DNA of 64,000 nt from Pleodorina starrii (lineage: Eukaryota; Chlorophyta; Chlorophyceae; Chlamydomonadales; Volvocaceae), in the NCBI GenBank assembly GCA_030267565.1, contig BRXU01000023.1, forward strand, positions 905,001-969,000. Reading direction: 5' to 3'. A program made the position numbers and the translations under genes. This document shows, piece after piece, positions 22,701-34,300 of this stretch (position 1 is the stretch's first letter; the number at the start of each line of letters is the position of its first letter). The notes beneath the pieces are model-generated. The model made no database searches, had not been told where the DNA came from, and was given only the letters and a program-made list of their open reading frames with translations.

Positions 22701-24425
22701 GGCTGATGGCTTTACACTCATGCTGTTGCACATTGTTAGTATGATACCTTCCTTGAGGTGTGTACACCAATTACCACCTTTCACGAGGGCCACGATCGAT
22801 ACACGGTGGTTTATAAGACCTTCACAAGCAGAACAATACTGAAGGGATATGCCCCTTAACCAACGTCAATCGACACGTGACAGTGCCAGGACCTCATCAA
22901 CCCTGTCCTCCTCATCAACCTCATCAACCCTGTCCTCCGTGAACGCTGCCATCGTGCATTGATACAGTGCTCTCGATGCTGATATCGTAGCTCGGCTCCT
23001 TCTCGTCCTCTATGGATAGCAACTGTAAAGGGAGACCCTCCGTGGATCGTGGTCGTCACTCCGCGCCCCGCGGCAGCAAATGTTGGGGCTAGGCACGGTG
23101 ACCCAACCGCGCCCAACCGGCGTGTGATACGGCCGGGCGACAGTGGCTGGGCGAGAGGCACGACCGGCCGGACGGGAGACGCCAGAGAACTGTCAGTCGT
23201 ACGGCTGGGGACCGCCCGCAGCGAAGCATCGCCGCCAAGCTGAACTGTAGTCCGCCTGCCGCTGCTGCCATGGAGAGCCCCCACGGCATCGTTCGTGGGG
23301 TTAATAAAGGTGTTGACGAGGTTGTCGTGCACCGTTGGTGGCTGGGAATTATCTGGTCAAACTGACTGACAGTTGGAGCGCAGACGAACGCTCTCGGTTG
23401 GGCTCGAACCGGGGACCAGGGCCATGCCCGGGCTCCGGAACCAATCACTGCTCGTCCAGTGCGAGCTCTACCTAGGCGCAAGCGTTTCCAGCAGGAAGCG
23501 CTTCGCCTGGTCATACTGGATACGTACATGCTGAAGTATAGTGATGCTTCAATGGGAATGATGTAACATCAGTTCAGTATTCTCCATTGGGCATCCGCCC
23601 AGGCCAGCCGACATGTTCCGACTCTAGTGACGCGCCGGCCAGGCCTGATCACCCTGGCTGGCTAATGTCATCATGAACCAGACACGACTAACTAGTTCGA
23701 GCGGCTTCGGTGCGACCTGCACCGGGTCTTAGGTAGCAATGCGTAGGAAGAAGGAGCGCGGTCTCGCCTCGAAGGCCGGGCCGCGGGGCCAGCAATAGAT
23801 ACAGTTTGCCCGAGCTGTAGTCTAGCTGCTGCTGCGCCGCCCCGCACGAACTCTCACCAGGCGAAGCCTTATTGATGTGTGTTCCGGTAAAGGCGCACTC
23901 GAGTGTGTGGATTGTCTGATCCGCCAGTATATGTAGTCGTAGACAGCTGCTGCTACCGAGCTCGCTGCTGCGCCGCCCCGCACGAACTCTCACCAGGCGA
24001 AGCCGGGTCGTTGCGATCTCTCGCGACTGACTCTCGGGCTTCGACACCTAGCTGTGGGCTGCAGACCATCAGTTAGGTGGCATATTCCGTAACGGCACGA
24101 CGCCGTGACGGTTCGGGCCACGAGCGCCCAACACTGCTGCTTCCGAGCAGCAGCTTTCGGACCCGGCCAGGTCCACACGCCACGACGGCAGCCGCCTCGA
24201 GCGCGGCAAATCTTTGAGCTTGCAGGGCCACGACGGCTTCCGCTAGGCGACTGGTCCAGCTGCGGATCAAGTCGTCTCGGTGTTCGCCGTTCCGACACAT
24301 TGCACCGGAACCGACACGATGTCGGGGCTGTCGACATCCGATGGCCTGTCCGAGGTGACTCTTTGAGGCCCACCACGTGGGGGGACCGTGGCATGAGCGG
24401 ACTGCAGCGATGCGCCGCGAGGGAC
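22701..24425. other. Accessory DNA; tRNA-like segment on the minus strand
   Basis: No convincing gene. On the minus strand around 23480-23395 there is a tRNA-like stretch with TAGGTAGAGC and a B-box-like GGTTCGAGCCC, perhaps a second SINE head. Short CCTCATCAACC repeats occur at 22892-22940. Confidence 0.4.
23828..24004. repeat. Pair of identical 41-bp direct repeats
   Basis: The same 41 bases (start GCTGCTGCGCCGCC, end CCAGGCGAAGCC) occur at 23828-23868 and 23964-24004, 136 bp apart. They could be the ends of a small insertion or a local duplication. Confidence 0.85.
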
Positions 24426-25195
24426 TGGTTTCTCCGGAGACTCGGCGAACGGGCTTCGGCGGAGGGATGGGGTGCCGCGCATCGGCCTAGGCGGTTGGTT
24501 TCTCTGGAGCCTCGACGAACGGGCTTCGGCGGAGGGATGGGGTGCCGCACGGCGGCCTAGGCGGTTGGTTTCTCCGGAGTCTCGGCGAACGGGCTTCGGC
24601 GGAGGGATGGGGTGCCGCGCATCGGCCTAGGCGGTTGGTTTCTCTGAAGCCCCGACGAACGGGCTTCGGCGGAGGGATGGGGTGCCGCACGGCGGCCTAG
24701 GCGGTTGGTTTCTCCGGAGTCTCGGCGAACGGGCTTCGGCGGAGGGATGGGGTGCCGCGCATCGGCCTAGGCGGTTGGTTTCTCTGAAGCCTCGACGAGC
24801 GGGCTTCGGCGGAGGGATGGGGTGCCGCACAGCGGCCTAGGGGGTTGGTTTCTCCGTAGTCTCGGCGAACGGGCTTCGGCGGAGGGATGGGGTGCCGCGC
24901 ATCGGCTTAGGCGGTTGGTTTCTCTGGAGTCTCGGCGAACGGGCTTCGGCGGAGGGATGGGGTGCCGCGCATAGGCCTAGGTGGTTGGTTTCTCCGTAGT
25001 CTCGGCGAACGGGCTTCAGCGGAGGGATGGGGTGCCGCGCATCGGCTTAGGCGGTTGGTTTCTCTGGAGTCTCGGCGAACGGGCTTCGGCGGAGGGATGG
25101 GGTGCCGCGCATAGGCCTAGGTGGTTGGTTTCTCCGGAGTCTCGGCGAACGGGCTTCGGCGGAAGATTAGACAGCCGCACTGCGGTTTAGGGGAA
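24426..25195. repeat. Eleven-unit 70-bp minisatellite with 140-bp higher-order period
   Basis: Eleven units start at 24426 and every 70 bases to 25126 with no indel. Every unit has TGGTTTCTC at its start and a core CGGGCTTCGGCGGAGGGATG (CTTCAG in unit 9; the last unit diverges after GGCGGA). Odd and even units differ at fixed positions (CCGGAG/CCGTAG versus CTGGAG/CTGAAG; CGCATCGG versus CACGGCGG or CGCATAGG), so the array evolved as 140-bp dimers. Seventy is not a multiple of three, so the frame changes each unit; coding is unlikely although stops are few. Confidence 0.95.
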
Positions 25196-28100
25196 TTGGC
25201 GGCAACGGAACCAACTCTCGAGGGCTCCAACGAGGGGCGCGGAGGAGCGACACTCAAGGGATCAGCTGATGGCGCCGTCGCAGCGCGCCGCCCTGTGGCC
25301 TTGGGGTTGTTCTGAGAGTTCGGTGTAGTGTCGTTGTTATGGGGCCATGAAGGGTCTGGTAGAGATCTGGGGGGGGGCTTTAGAACGGTCGCGAAGGCCT
25401 GCCTGCCCGTCTGGACCTGCCTTTTTGCCAGCGGGATAGTTACATGGGATGCGTCACAGGGCTGGTGTTCAGTATGTTTAGGGTACTTGCGTGTTGCCGC
25501 CGCGCGCGTCGTAGCAGATCACCAGCGCAGGACCGGCTAGCGGGCAGGCTTTGAGCAGCGTTTATGTAGCACGTGTCCGACCCAGTAGGCGACCTCCCCA
25601 AGCGTGCTCGAAGCCCTTGGCGGACCGTAGAGCGCTTTGCTGTTTGTTGGCACTTCGTAGCCAGTGCTGTTGTAGTGTGGATGTAGCTTGTTGGTGTTTT
25701 GAACCCGCTCCGTGGCGCGGCTTCCTCTGTGGAGTTGCTGGGTTTGCTGCGGTGTTTGGGGCCTTGGTTGCTGGCCAGAGCGCTCTGGCTGTGGCCCCAG
25801 TAGTGGTGTTGTGGAGTGCACTTCTGCCCACCGTGCGGTGCTACCCCACGGGCGTGCTACAGGGTGCAGAACTTAAGACGTGTGAGGTTGCATGACTTCG
25901 GCTTTTCTAGACCACCTGAACGATCGGCGTTGCGCGCGCGGCGGAGCGAACCTGGCACTGGGCCAACGCAGACACTGCGGCCCAGCACTTGCGTGTGCGG
26001 AGCGTGAACTGGCACCTCCCTCGCCAGTCTTACAGGCTGCGTGCGGGGGGGGGATCCACACCCCCGGTGTCGGGGACGCATGCGTGCCGTCCGCTGCACA
26101 TGACAAGGTCGTCTGTTGCACCATCAAGGCGACATGCCTGCCGCTGCTGCAACGACTGCAGCAGGATCGCGCCGTTAGCGGCCGCTGCTGCCTGCTGCCA
26201 TAGCCCTTCCTCGGCGGCGTGGTGCCGAGGAGCCGGCCCGTGGTCCTCGCCGCTGCAGCCAGCCACGTTACCGATCTCCGTGATTCCTAGGCGCTCGCCG
26301 CCAGCTGGGCACTGGTCATACCAGGCTGTGGGGGCGGCGCGATGCTCTTCAGGCCGAGGACCCGTGGGTGGGTCGGCAGCCGTGGGGACGGCAGCTGATG
26401 CTAGAGGCTGCGTCCTGGAGCCTCGGCAACGAAGCTGCGATGAGCCAGCTGCAGCCGTGCAGCCAGCCGAGCAGCCAGCTCCACCATCACGGCCGCTGCA
26501 AGGCACTCGGTCGGTGCGGCTTGACGAAATTTTAGGCATTACGGTCAGATTCGCAGCGCATTTGCTAATAATTAGGTACTTGTTACAGAGGCCCGTTGTT
26601 TTTGGGTGTGAGAATGGGTTGAGAGCAAAGAACGGAGTCGCGCGCGGGTTGCCGGAGGCCCACGTTGCAAGTGAGGTCCCCGTCAATCAGGTGAATGAAT
26701 GCGTGTTTGTGTTTTAACTTCTTAAGTCGGAGAAATTTCAGGAGTATCCGACGCAGACTTGCTAGCAGAGTCGCCAGCAAGGCCTGCCGGCGCTGCCGGC
26801 GCCGCGCGAATCGCGTCGTCCGGGGCGCATGGGCGCATCGATCGAAGTACGGCATCAATTCGGCAGCGAGCGGCGAGGGCATGAAGTGTGACAATCGACA
26901 ATCTACAATCCTGCTGATACGTAGCCAGAGCTGTATCCCCGAAATTCCTACTTGCGGAGTCGTCAGCAAGGCCTGCCGGCGCCGCAGGAATCGCGCTCCG
27001 TCTCGGCACTGTGTAACTCTTCCCGCGAGCGCATTGCTTGGCTTAAGTAGCTTGACAGTAGACATGGAGTGGATTATTCGCAGATCACGCTGACTTGCCA
27101 ATAGAAGGACAGCGGAACTGTTTGCGAGGGTCGCGATGACGTGCAGTTACCGACGACGAGAGTGCAGCAGAGGCCTGGCAGCAGGGTTTGCTCCTTGCAA
27201 CCTTTGTAATAGCAATATGCGTGAAGACGATCGGACCGGCAAGCAGAGCTGCTGTGGTGTGGTCGCGGGAAGAGTGTTTGCAATGCAAACATAGTTTGTT
27301 TCCGAAACGAAGATTCATTTCACGCCGTCATGTCAGAATTCCACCTTAAGGAACGATGACTCTTCTGGAATTAATTATAGGCCGAGAGGTGATGGTTTGA
27401 CCTCGGCCTCGGTCCATGGAGACTGCCAAACTGGTTTGTACTCATGCGATGTTGGGTTCCAATAATAAATTTACCGTGCAATAAAGAATTTAATCTTTTA
27501 CTTATGCAGCCTTTCCGTTGGCCGAAAGTCTGCACTTGTCCAATTACCCAGAACCCAGAACCCACGGACATGGGCAATCCTACAGGGCGGGGCCCCCCTG
27601 GGCGCTTCGCGCTGGGGCCCCGCCCAAAAAGGCGGGGCGCCGTGCGTGCCGCCAGGAGTGCGCCATCCAAGCCCTCTGGTTGTGCCAGTGCCAGTGAAGA
27701 GCGCGTGAGCAGATAGATGCGCGAAATGCGAGGACGCCGCTTTCGCAGCTGTGCACGCGAAGATGGGGGTGGGGGTGCGGCACTCGCCATAAAAGACGGG
27801 GTGAGGGATGTGGGGACGGGCGGCGCGCGCGGCCCTCTCATCGCTCCGTCCCCCGGGGGCGGGGCTGTTGTGATGGCGGCGCCCGCCATGGGCGGCACAA
27901 GCAACTAAGGCGCTGTCACGCGGCCACACGGCCACACGATCGTCGATCGTCGGGTGGCGCAGCAGCGGCAGTCATTGCGGGCTGTGCAGTCTGCAGCAGC
28001 GAGTGGCGCCGCCATACATGCATATCCCGGCCGCGCACACATCAATCCTTGCGTGGTGCAGATGGTTGCGCAGCAGCGCTCCCGGACCTGCTGCCCCACC

Positions 28101-28599
28101 CCCCAACCCCAGCAACTACTCCCACCACCGCAGCCTTTGGTTAGCCTGCTCTCCGGCACACGCACGCCCGGGGCCCGTGCGTGCGCCCGTCGCGTGTCGA
28201 GGGTGGGTAAGCCTTCATATACCGGTATACGCGCGCCAGAGCGAGCGCTACACGGCCCTTATAAAACAGTATCAACAATAACCCAAACCTGGATAGCGCG
28301 GTCCAGGACGGAGGCGCAAGAGCCTCCAGGACATCTCACATCCCTGCACGTCTTCGCCCTCTGCCTTGAAAACATCCGCGAATTCCCTTTAAGATGGGCT
28401 TCGATAGCCGCATCCAATACCGTCGTCGTGAACCCGGACTCCGTACCCCGGGCGTCCTTGCATTCATTCGCGCGCAATGAGCTTCGCGTCGCAGCCTCAT
28501 GTATGCAAACATACCTCTGCATTCTCTATCTGCCTGCGTTCTCCGTGCTTTGTTTTGGCTAGTTATATTTTTCATACGCATGGGCATATCGACTACCAT
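25196..28599. other. Accessory DNA without a recognised gene
   Basis: Several frames of 60-240 codons overlap on both strands with no domain, codon pattern or splice structure that singles one out. A partial direct repeat (CAGCAAGGCCTGCCGGCGC) occurs at about 26783 and 26967. A GC-rich palindromic stretch lies near 27585-27645 (GGCGGGGC...GCCCCGCC). Confidence 0.5.
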
Positions 28600-28605
28600 G
28601 CCATG

Positions 28606-28636
28606 CCCTGCCCTGTCCTGCCCTGTCCTGCCCTGC
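28606..28636. repeat. Short CCTGC stub at the edge of duplication copy B
   Basis: About six units (CCTGC and CCTGT) followed by GCG, at the same position relative to the duplicated segment as the 8.5-kb array at 1-8524. Confidence 0.9.
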
Positions 28637-31306
28637 GCGATAGATCAAATACCAACATACGATAAACGAACTAGGTGATGTTTGGCCCTGTGCCCCCCTG
28701 GCTGCTGCGCTCGACCCCCTTGCATGCACCACCGTCGTGGCGGCGCCCCCGGCCCACGTACCACATTCGGTGCGCCGTACATATGGGCATATTATGACGT
28801 CACCGTCCCAGTACACCGTACCGTGCCGTACCGTACCGGCAGAAAGCCCGCTTGCCCGCAGCCGGCATCCGCTGCCAACAACCCCGGGGGGATCAAAACA
28901 CCCACGAGACCGCCCACACCTCGCGACCCAACACATTGCGAGACTCAACACATCGCGGCGAGGCGCCTTCGGAGCACCAGCTGCTGCTGGCTCCCCCACG
29001 TGGCCGTGCCTCACTCCTCCTTGCATCCCCTTGGCCCCCCGCCGCCGTCGCTGCCTCCCACTCCGCCCCCGCCTCGTCGCTGTGAGTCCAACCTTATCAC
29101 CACACCACCGGTGCCGCCAGTACCAGTACCGCCCAGGCCGTAGGTCCCGCCGGTACAACCGCCAGCAGTGCGGCTCCACACGCCGGTGACGCCCATCAAG
29201 TCCACCACCGCGCCGCCCCCGCCGCTGCCGCAGCCGCCGCCGGCCCCGCCGCAGGCGGCCCCGGCGCCTCCGTCGCCCTGGACGCGAGGCGGCCTCCGCC
29301 GCCGGCGCCGGCGCCTCCGCCGGGGTTTGTTCCCCCAGGGAACCTCAGCCTCAGGCTCAGACGCAGGTACGCGTGGCAGGCGAGCGTCGTCGCCACCGCC
29401 GCGGCCTCCACGCGCGCCGCCAGCAGCGCCGCCGCGACGGCGCCTCGCGCGACGCCGCAGGCGAGCGCGACGCCGGCGTTCACGATTAGCATGGCCGCAG
29501 CCACCAGAACGGCGGTGCGCGGGCTCAGCTGTGTGGCGTGCGGGAGGGCAGGCGGGCGGGCAGCGATCAGCTGTGAAGGCCGGGAGGTGCCTGCCGACCC
29601 AACCAACCCGGCGATACAGTATTGAGCAAATGACAGATGCGGCAGTGCGGCTCTGGAGGTGTAATGTTTTGCTGTCGATGGGGCTGATCAGCTGCGAGGG
29701 GTGGCCGCCATTCCTGCCCTGGCCTTCACAGCAGTGCTCACTCCCGCCACAATGCGGCCTCCGCCGCCCCCAGCCCGCCACCCCACTCCTACCGTATGCA
29801 CCTACCAGATTGGCCCCGGGCACGATGAGTCCCTCATGAAGCAAGATGCCCAGCCCGGCGACGTACTGCCCCACGCCCGACGGCGCCGGCGCCACCGCCG
29901 CCGCCACCAGGGCCTTCGCCAGCAGCAACCCGCCGTAGCGGGGCAGCCGGGCCCGCACGGCAAGCCGCGCCCAGGTGTGGTACGGCAGGACGAGCCACGC
30001 CACCATCAGCGCCGAGCCGACGCCTAGCGAGGTGAGGGCGATCAGGTTCTCCGGACACAGCAGCGGCTGGCCGGCACGCACGCCGCGGAGCACCAGAGCT
30101 AGCAGCAGGAGCAGCTCGATGACTTGTCTGCGGCGCCGACCCGACCCGGGGAAAGAGGAGGAGGAGGTGGAGGAGGAAAGACGGAGACAGAGGCATGCAG
30201 AGGGCGATGACGAAAGATAGACAGCGACATTGGTGGGGTTGGGTGGGTAATAATGAGGATACCGCGGCAGAGGGACGGAGACGGAGACGGAGAGGGGCGG
30301 GGGAGGGCGAGGACAGACGGACGGACAGCAGCACTCCCGCCCTCGGTTTCCCCGTCCAGCCTGACCAACCCCTCGCCCGCCTAGCTCCCCCGCTTCCCTC
30401 GCCCGCTTCTCTCCCCCACCCTCCTCGCTCACAGCGTCTCCGCCAGCTTGGCCACCCATTGCTCCGTCATGGCGCGCAGGGCGGCGGCCTCCGACGGAGA
30501 CGGCTCCGAAACCAACAGCCGCAGCGACGTCAGCGCCGCGCGCAGGTCTCCGGGGCCCCGACCGCGCGCTGACGCAGCCGACGGCCCGCGCCGGCACCCG
30601 GCGGCGGCGGCGCCGCAGCCGCCGTCGCCGTCGCCTGCCGCCGCCGCTACCTCTACATACTTGCGACGTTTGGAGCAGCCGACGTCCTCCACCTCCTCCA
30701 TCAACCGAGCTCCGATGGCTGCAGTGGCATCCGCCGTACACTCCACATCCGCCGTACACACCGGCTCCGCCGTCAAGCCACCCGCCGCGACGGCGGCCGC
30801 GGGCGCCGACGTAGCCGGTGCCGCCGCCGCGGCTGCGGCAGCGGGTACAGCCGCAGCAGCGCCCGCAAAGACAGGGCGCCAAGGCTGTCTTCGGAGCCGC
30901 AAATGCCGTCGCTGAAGGCCCCGATGTCGTGCGCGTTGGCAGCGGCCGCAGCGGCGCCAGCCGCGGAGGGGCTGTCCAGAACAGCAGCGGCGGCGGCCGT
31001 GGCGGCTGTGGCGGCGGCTGCCGTACCCTCGCCGCCGCCGCAGCAGCGGCGGATCTGTCGGGCTATCCACTCCGCGGTGGCTGCCCAGCCGACAGCCCGG
31101 ACGTGGCACAACAGGTGTGCACCCAGGCCCGCGTGAAGGCGACCCAGGCGGGGGGCAGCGCCGATGGCGGCAGCGCGCGCTTCCGCCTCCGCCACGGCGG
31201 CGGCCCAGGAGCCCATGTCGTACAGCAGCTCGTCCAGCTGGCCGGCCGCCGCCGGCTCCTGCCCGAAGCCCGCCGCCGCCGCCGCCGTCAGCTCCGCCGC
31301 CACGCC
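28618..31306. repeat. Segmental duplication, copy B
   Basis: Counterpart of 8522-12113. It is colinear apart from the 903-bp element missing here and small indels. It includes the last exons of gene 1 and about 560 bp of its 3' flank. Confidence 0.9.
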
Positions 31307-34300
31307 GCCTCCTTCCTCCACTTCTCCGTCTGCCGTCCCGTTTGCTCGCCTGTCCGCAAATCCGCATTCGTCTCCCCGCTCGTGCAGCGCTGAGCCGCAA
31401 AGTCAACGTGTTCCAGTAGCGTGGTCTACTGAGGGATGGGGGTTGCGTCTTTGCGAATGCAGCCTCCCTGGACGCGATCAGGGCAACCCAAGTCAACCCT
31501 ACCCGGGCCGCGAGCCAAGCCGCAAAGCACTGGGGCTATATGCAGCGCACAACAAGCGTTGACCTCACCACGCCGTTTGACTCGGCTATTCGCTCTTTTT
31601 TCCAGGTTCAGGTTCAAGGAACGGGCCACGCAAGGCAAGAAGGCGCTGTTCAAAAAGGGCTGCGTCAAGTTGGTAACTCGAACGGCCCGGTGGCGGCGCG
31701 GAGCCGCCCTGCCGTACGGCGACATGGGCTCCCAGAGCACTAACAGAAGGGTCCCGGAAGAGCTCACCCAAAGAATTCCCGGCCGCTCCGGCATCCGCAG
31801 CAGCCGGATGTCGTACTTGTACGACGACACACCGGGCGTGTCCGTCGGCGTCGCGCTGCGCCCCCACAACCGCGCCGGCAGGACTTCACCGCTGCGGTCC
31901 CGGACCTCCACCCGCGCACCAGCCTCCTCCTCCTCCTCCGCCGCCGCCGCCGCCATCGCCGCCGCAGCGGAGGGCGGCGATGACGACGAAGACGACGACG
32001 ACAACGGTGACGCGCCAGCAGCCTCCGTCGCTGCCGACCCGTGGGTCCGTCCCGTGGTACCGCCGCCGCCCCAGGCCACCACGCGAAGCTCCGCCACCGG
32101 CCTACACGGGCCCGATGCTGCTGCCGCCGAGCCTCCCCCGCCTCCTCCGCCTCCCCCGCTTGCACTCGACTCCTCATCACCCTCCAACCGCGCCCCCGAT
32201 GACCGCATCATCAGCACCCGGGGCCAGGCGCTCAGCACTCGGGGCGGCCTACCGGCACCGCCATCTCCGCAACCGTCGCGACAGTCGCCAGCGTCGCCGT
32301 TGCCGTGACCTCCCCCCCCCGTGCGACGACGGCGACGTCTCCTCCTCGTCCTCGCTCGACTCCAACTCACGAATCACGACACTGGCCAGCAGCGCCTCCA
32401 GCGGCCCGCTGCGGCTGTGGCCGGACAAGGGGGCCGGACAGGAGCTCAAGGGAATTAACCGCCACGGAGATGAAAGGTGGCTCGTCAATGCGCGAAATGC
32501 TTACCGGTATTGTTGTTTATTTCCCTTCAGGAGTAAGAACACCCCAAGCGCGCATCCGCAGGTTCAGCCGGGTCCCTAAAGAACACGGCCGCACGATGTT
32601 TGCGGGGGGCGGGGCCCCGGGGTCTGCTGCCTCGAGAAACGAGATGCAATGCAAATTTGCAATCGGTCGGCAGGGCACTGCCCCAGGGTAGAGGTACCTG
32701 GGTACCTCCCGCCTCCAGGACATGACACGGCCCCGGCCGGTGTACGTTGCCCTACACCCCCAGGGCCCCGTGCCCACGACACGACCCCGGGCTGGTCACG
32801 ACATGACCCCGTATCCCCACCCTCTCCTACAATCCGCGCCCCCCCCCGCGCTCACGCACCGGCCGCCGTCACGAGCGCCAGCCGCCCTCCGCGCCCGCGC
32901 TGCCTCCACACCCGACCCCGGCGCCGCCGCTCCCTCCGCCGCCATGTCTCCAGGGAGGCTCTCCACATCCACATCGACTTCCACATCCGCAGCAGGCTCC
33001 CGCAGCAATCCCAGCGCCCGAACCACAGACTCCAAATCCAGCGCCTGCCGTAACCGGCGCGACGGAGGCTGTGGCTGTGGCTGCAGCTGTGGTTGTGTCA
33101 GGCTGGTGCCGGACGCAGCCGCCGGCAGAGATGGAGCCCCGGCGGCCGCGTCATCAGCGGGCGCTCCTGACAGAGTCCGCAGGCCTGGCAGGATCAGGAG
33201 GCAGCACAGCAGAGGGCGAAAGGAATGAAAGATCAGCGACAAGAACAGAAGACGGAGGTGGATCAGCGGGAGAGAGGGCTGTGGTCCGATCAGGGGAATG
33301 TGGGTCAGGGCCGGATTGCGAGGGTGATGGTGCAGTGCGCGACCGGCACCGGTCGAAAGGCAGGCTTGGGGGAGTCAGGCCCCGGGGGCCCAGGGAACCG
33401 GCGCGCAGGGACTAAGGCGAACAAGTCATCCCCCGGCCCAGTAACAATGACGCCCTGCACTCACCGCCACCACCACCACCACCACCACCACCCGAATCGA
33501 CCCATGCCCCTCCTCGCCTCTTAACTTTATGTGGGTTGAAAAAGATGGGGGCGAGACCTCCTCCGCCCCCCCCCCACACACACACACCCACACACCCACA
33601 CACACACGATGAGGCACACCCTTCCTCACCTCGATTCGCGCCCACGCCCTCACCCTCACCCTCCGCCGCCTCCGCCGCCACCACCTCCTCCGCCTCCTCC
33701 GCCTCCTCCCTCCACTCCTCGATCACGAGCGTCAGCTCAATACAGCCCCGCCTGACGTACACCGCGGTCAAGTGCAGCCCCCTCGCCGCCACCAGATCGC
33801 AAAGCCGCTGCTCGTAACCGGCACCCAGCTGCTCGGGCTCGGCCCAGGGGATCTGAGGGCAGACGAGCGCGGGAGAAATGTTCAAGCGGGGAAGACAGAA
33901 GGGATGTGGGTCGGGGGAGACAGAAGGGATGTGGGTCGGGCCTCGGGCTTGGGCGTCTGACCCAGGGGAACCGGAGAGGACAGTATTTAAGCTGGGGTGA
34001 GGACAGGAAGCAGAGGAGCGGGAACAGACGGCGATGATTATGGTGGAAGACACGGCGCACGTCGTACCTTGTACCGCACCGAGCGGCGCCGTACAAACGC
34101 CTTGTACGGCGGCAGCTTCGGGAGCGGCCCTGGCGCCGGCGCCGCCGACACCTGCCACGTCGTCCAACCGCCGCCGCTGCCGCTCCAGTCTGCATCAGTG
34201 GCGCCAACGGCGGCTTCGTGCTCACACGGCGGCGCCCCCAAGGCAGCGCCATCCGCCACTGCGGGCTCGAACAATCGCTCCAGAGCGCTTTCCGACGACT

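Noticed and set aside
24487..25190. Short Arg/Pro-rich proteins in the 70-bp repeats
   Set aside because: The unit length is not a multiple of three and both strands are open, so the frames are chance.
24426..25195. CRISPR array
   Set aside because: Repeats are directly adjacent with no unique spacers, the genome is eukaryotic and there are no cas genes.
29011..30882. 623-codon unspliced minus-strand protein
   Set aside because: It reads through donors and acceptors that join conserved exons in phase; the last hydrophobic exon is in a different frame.
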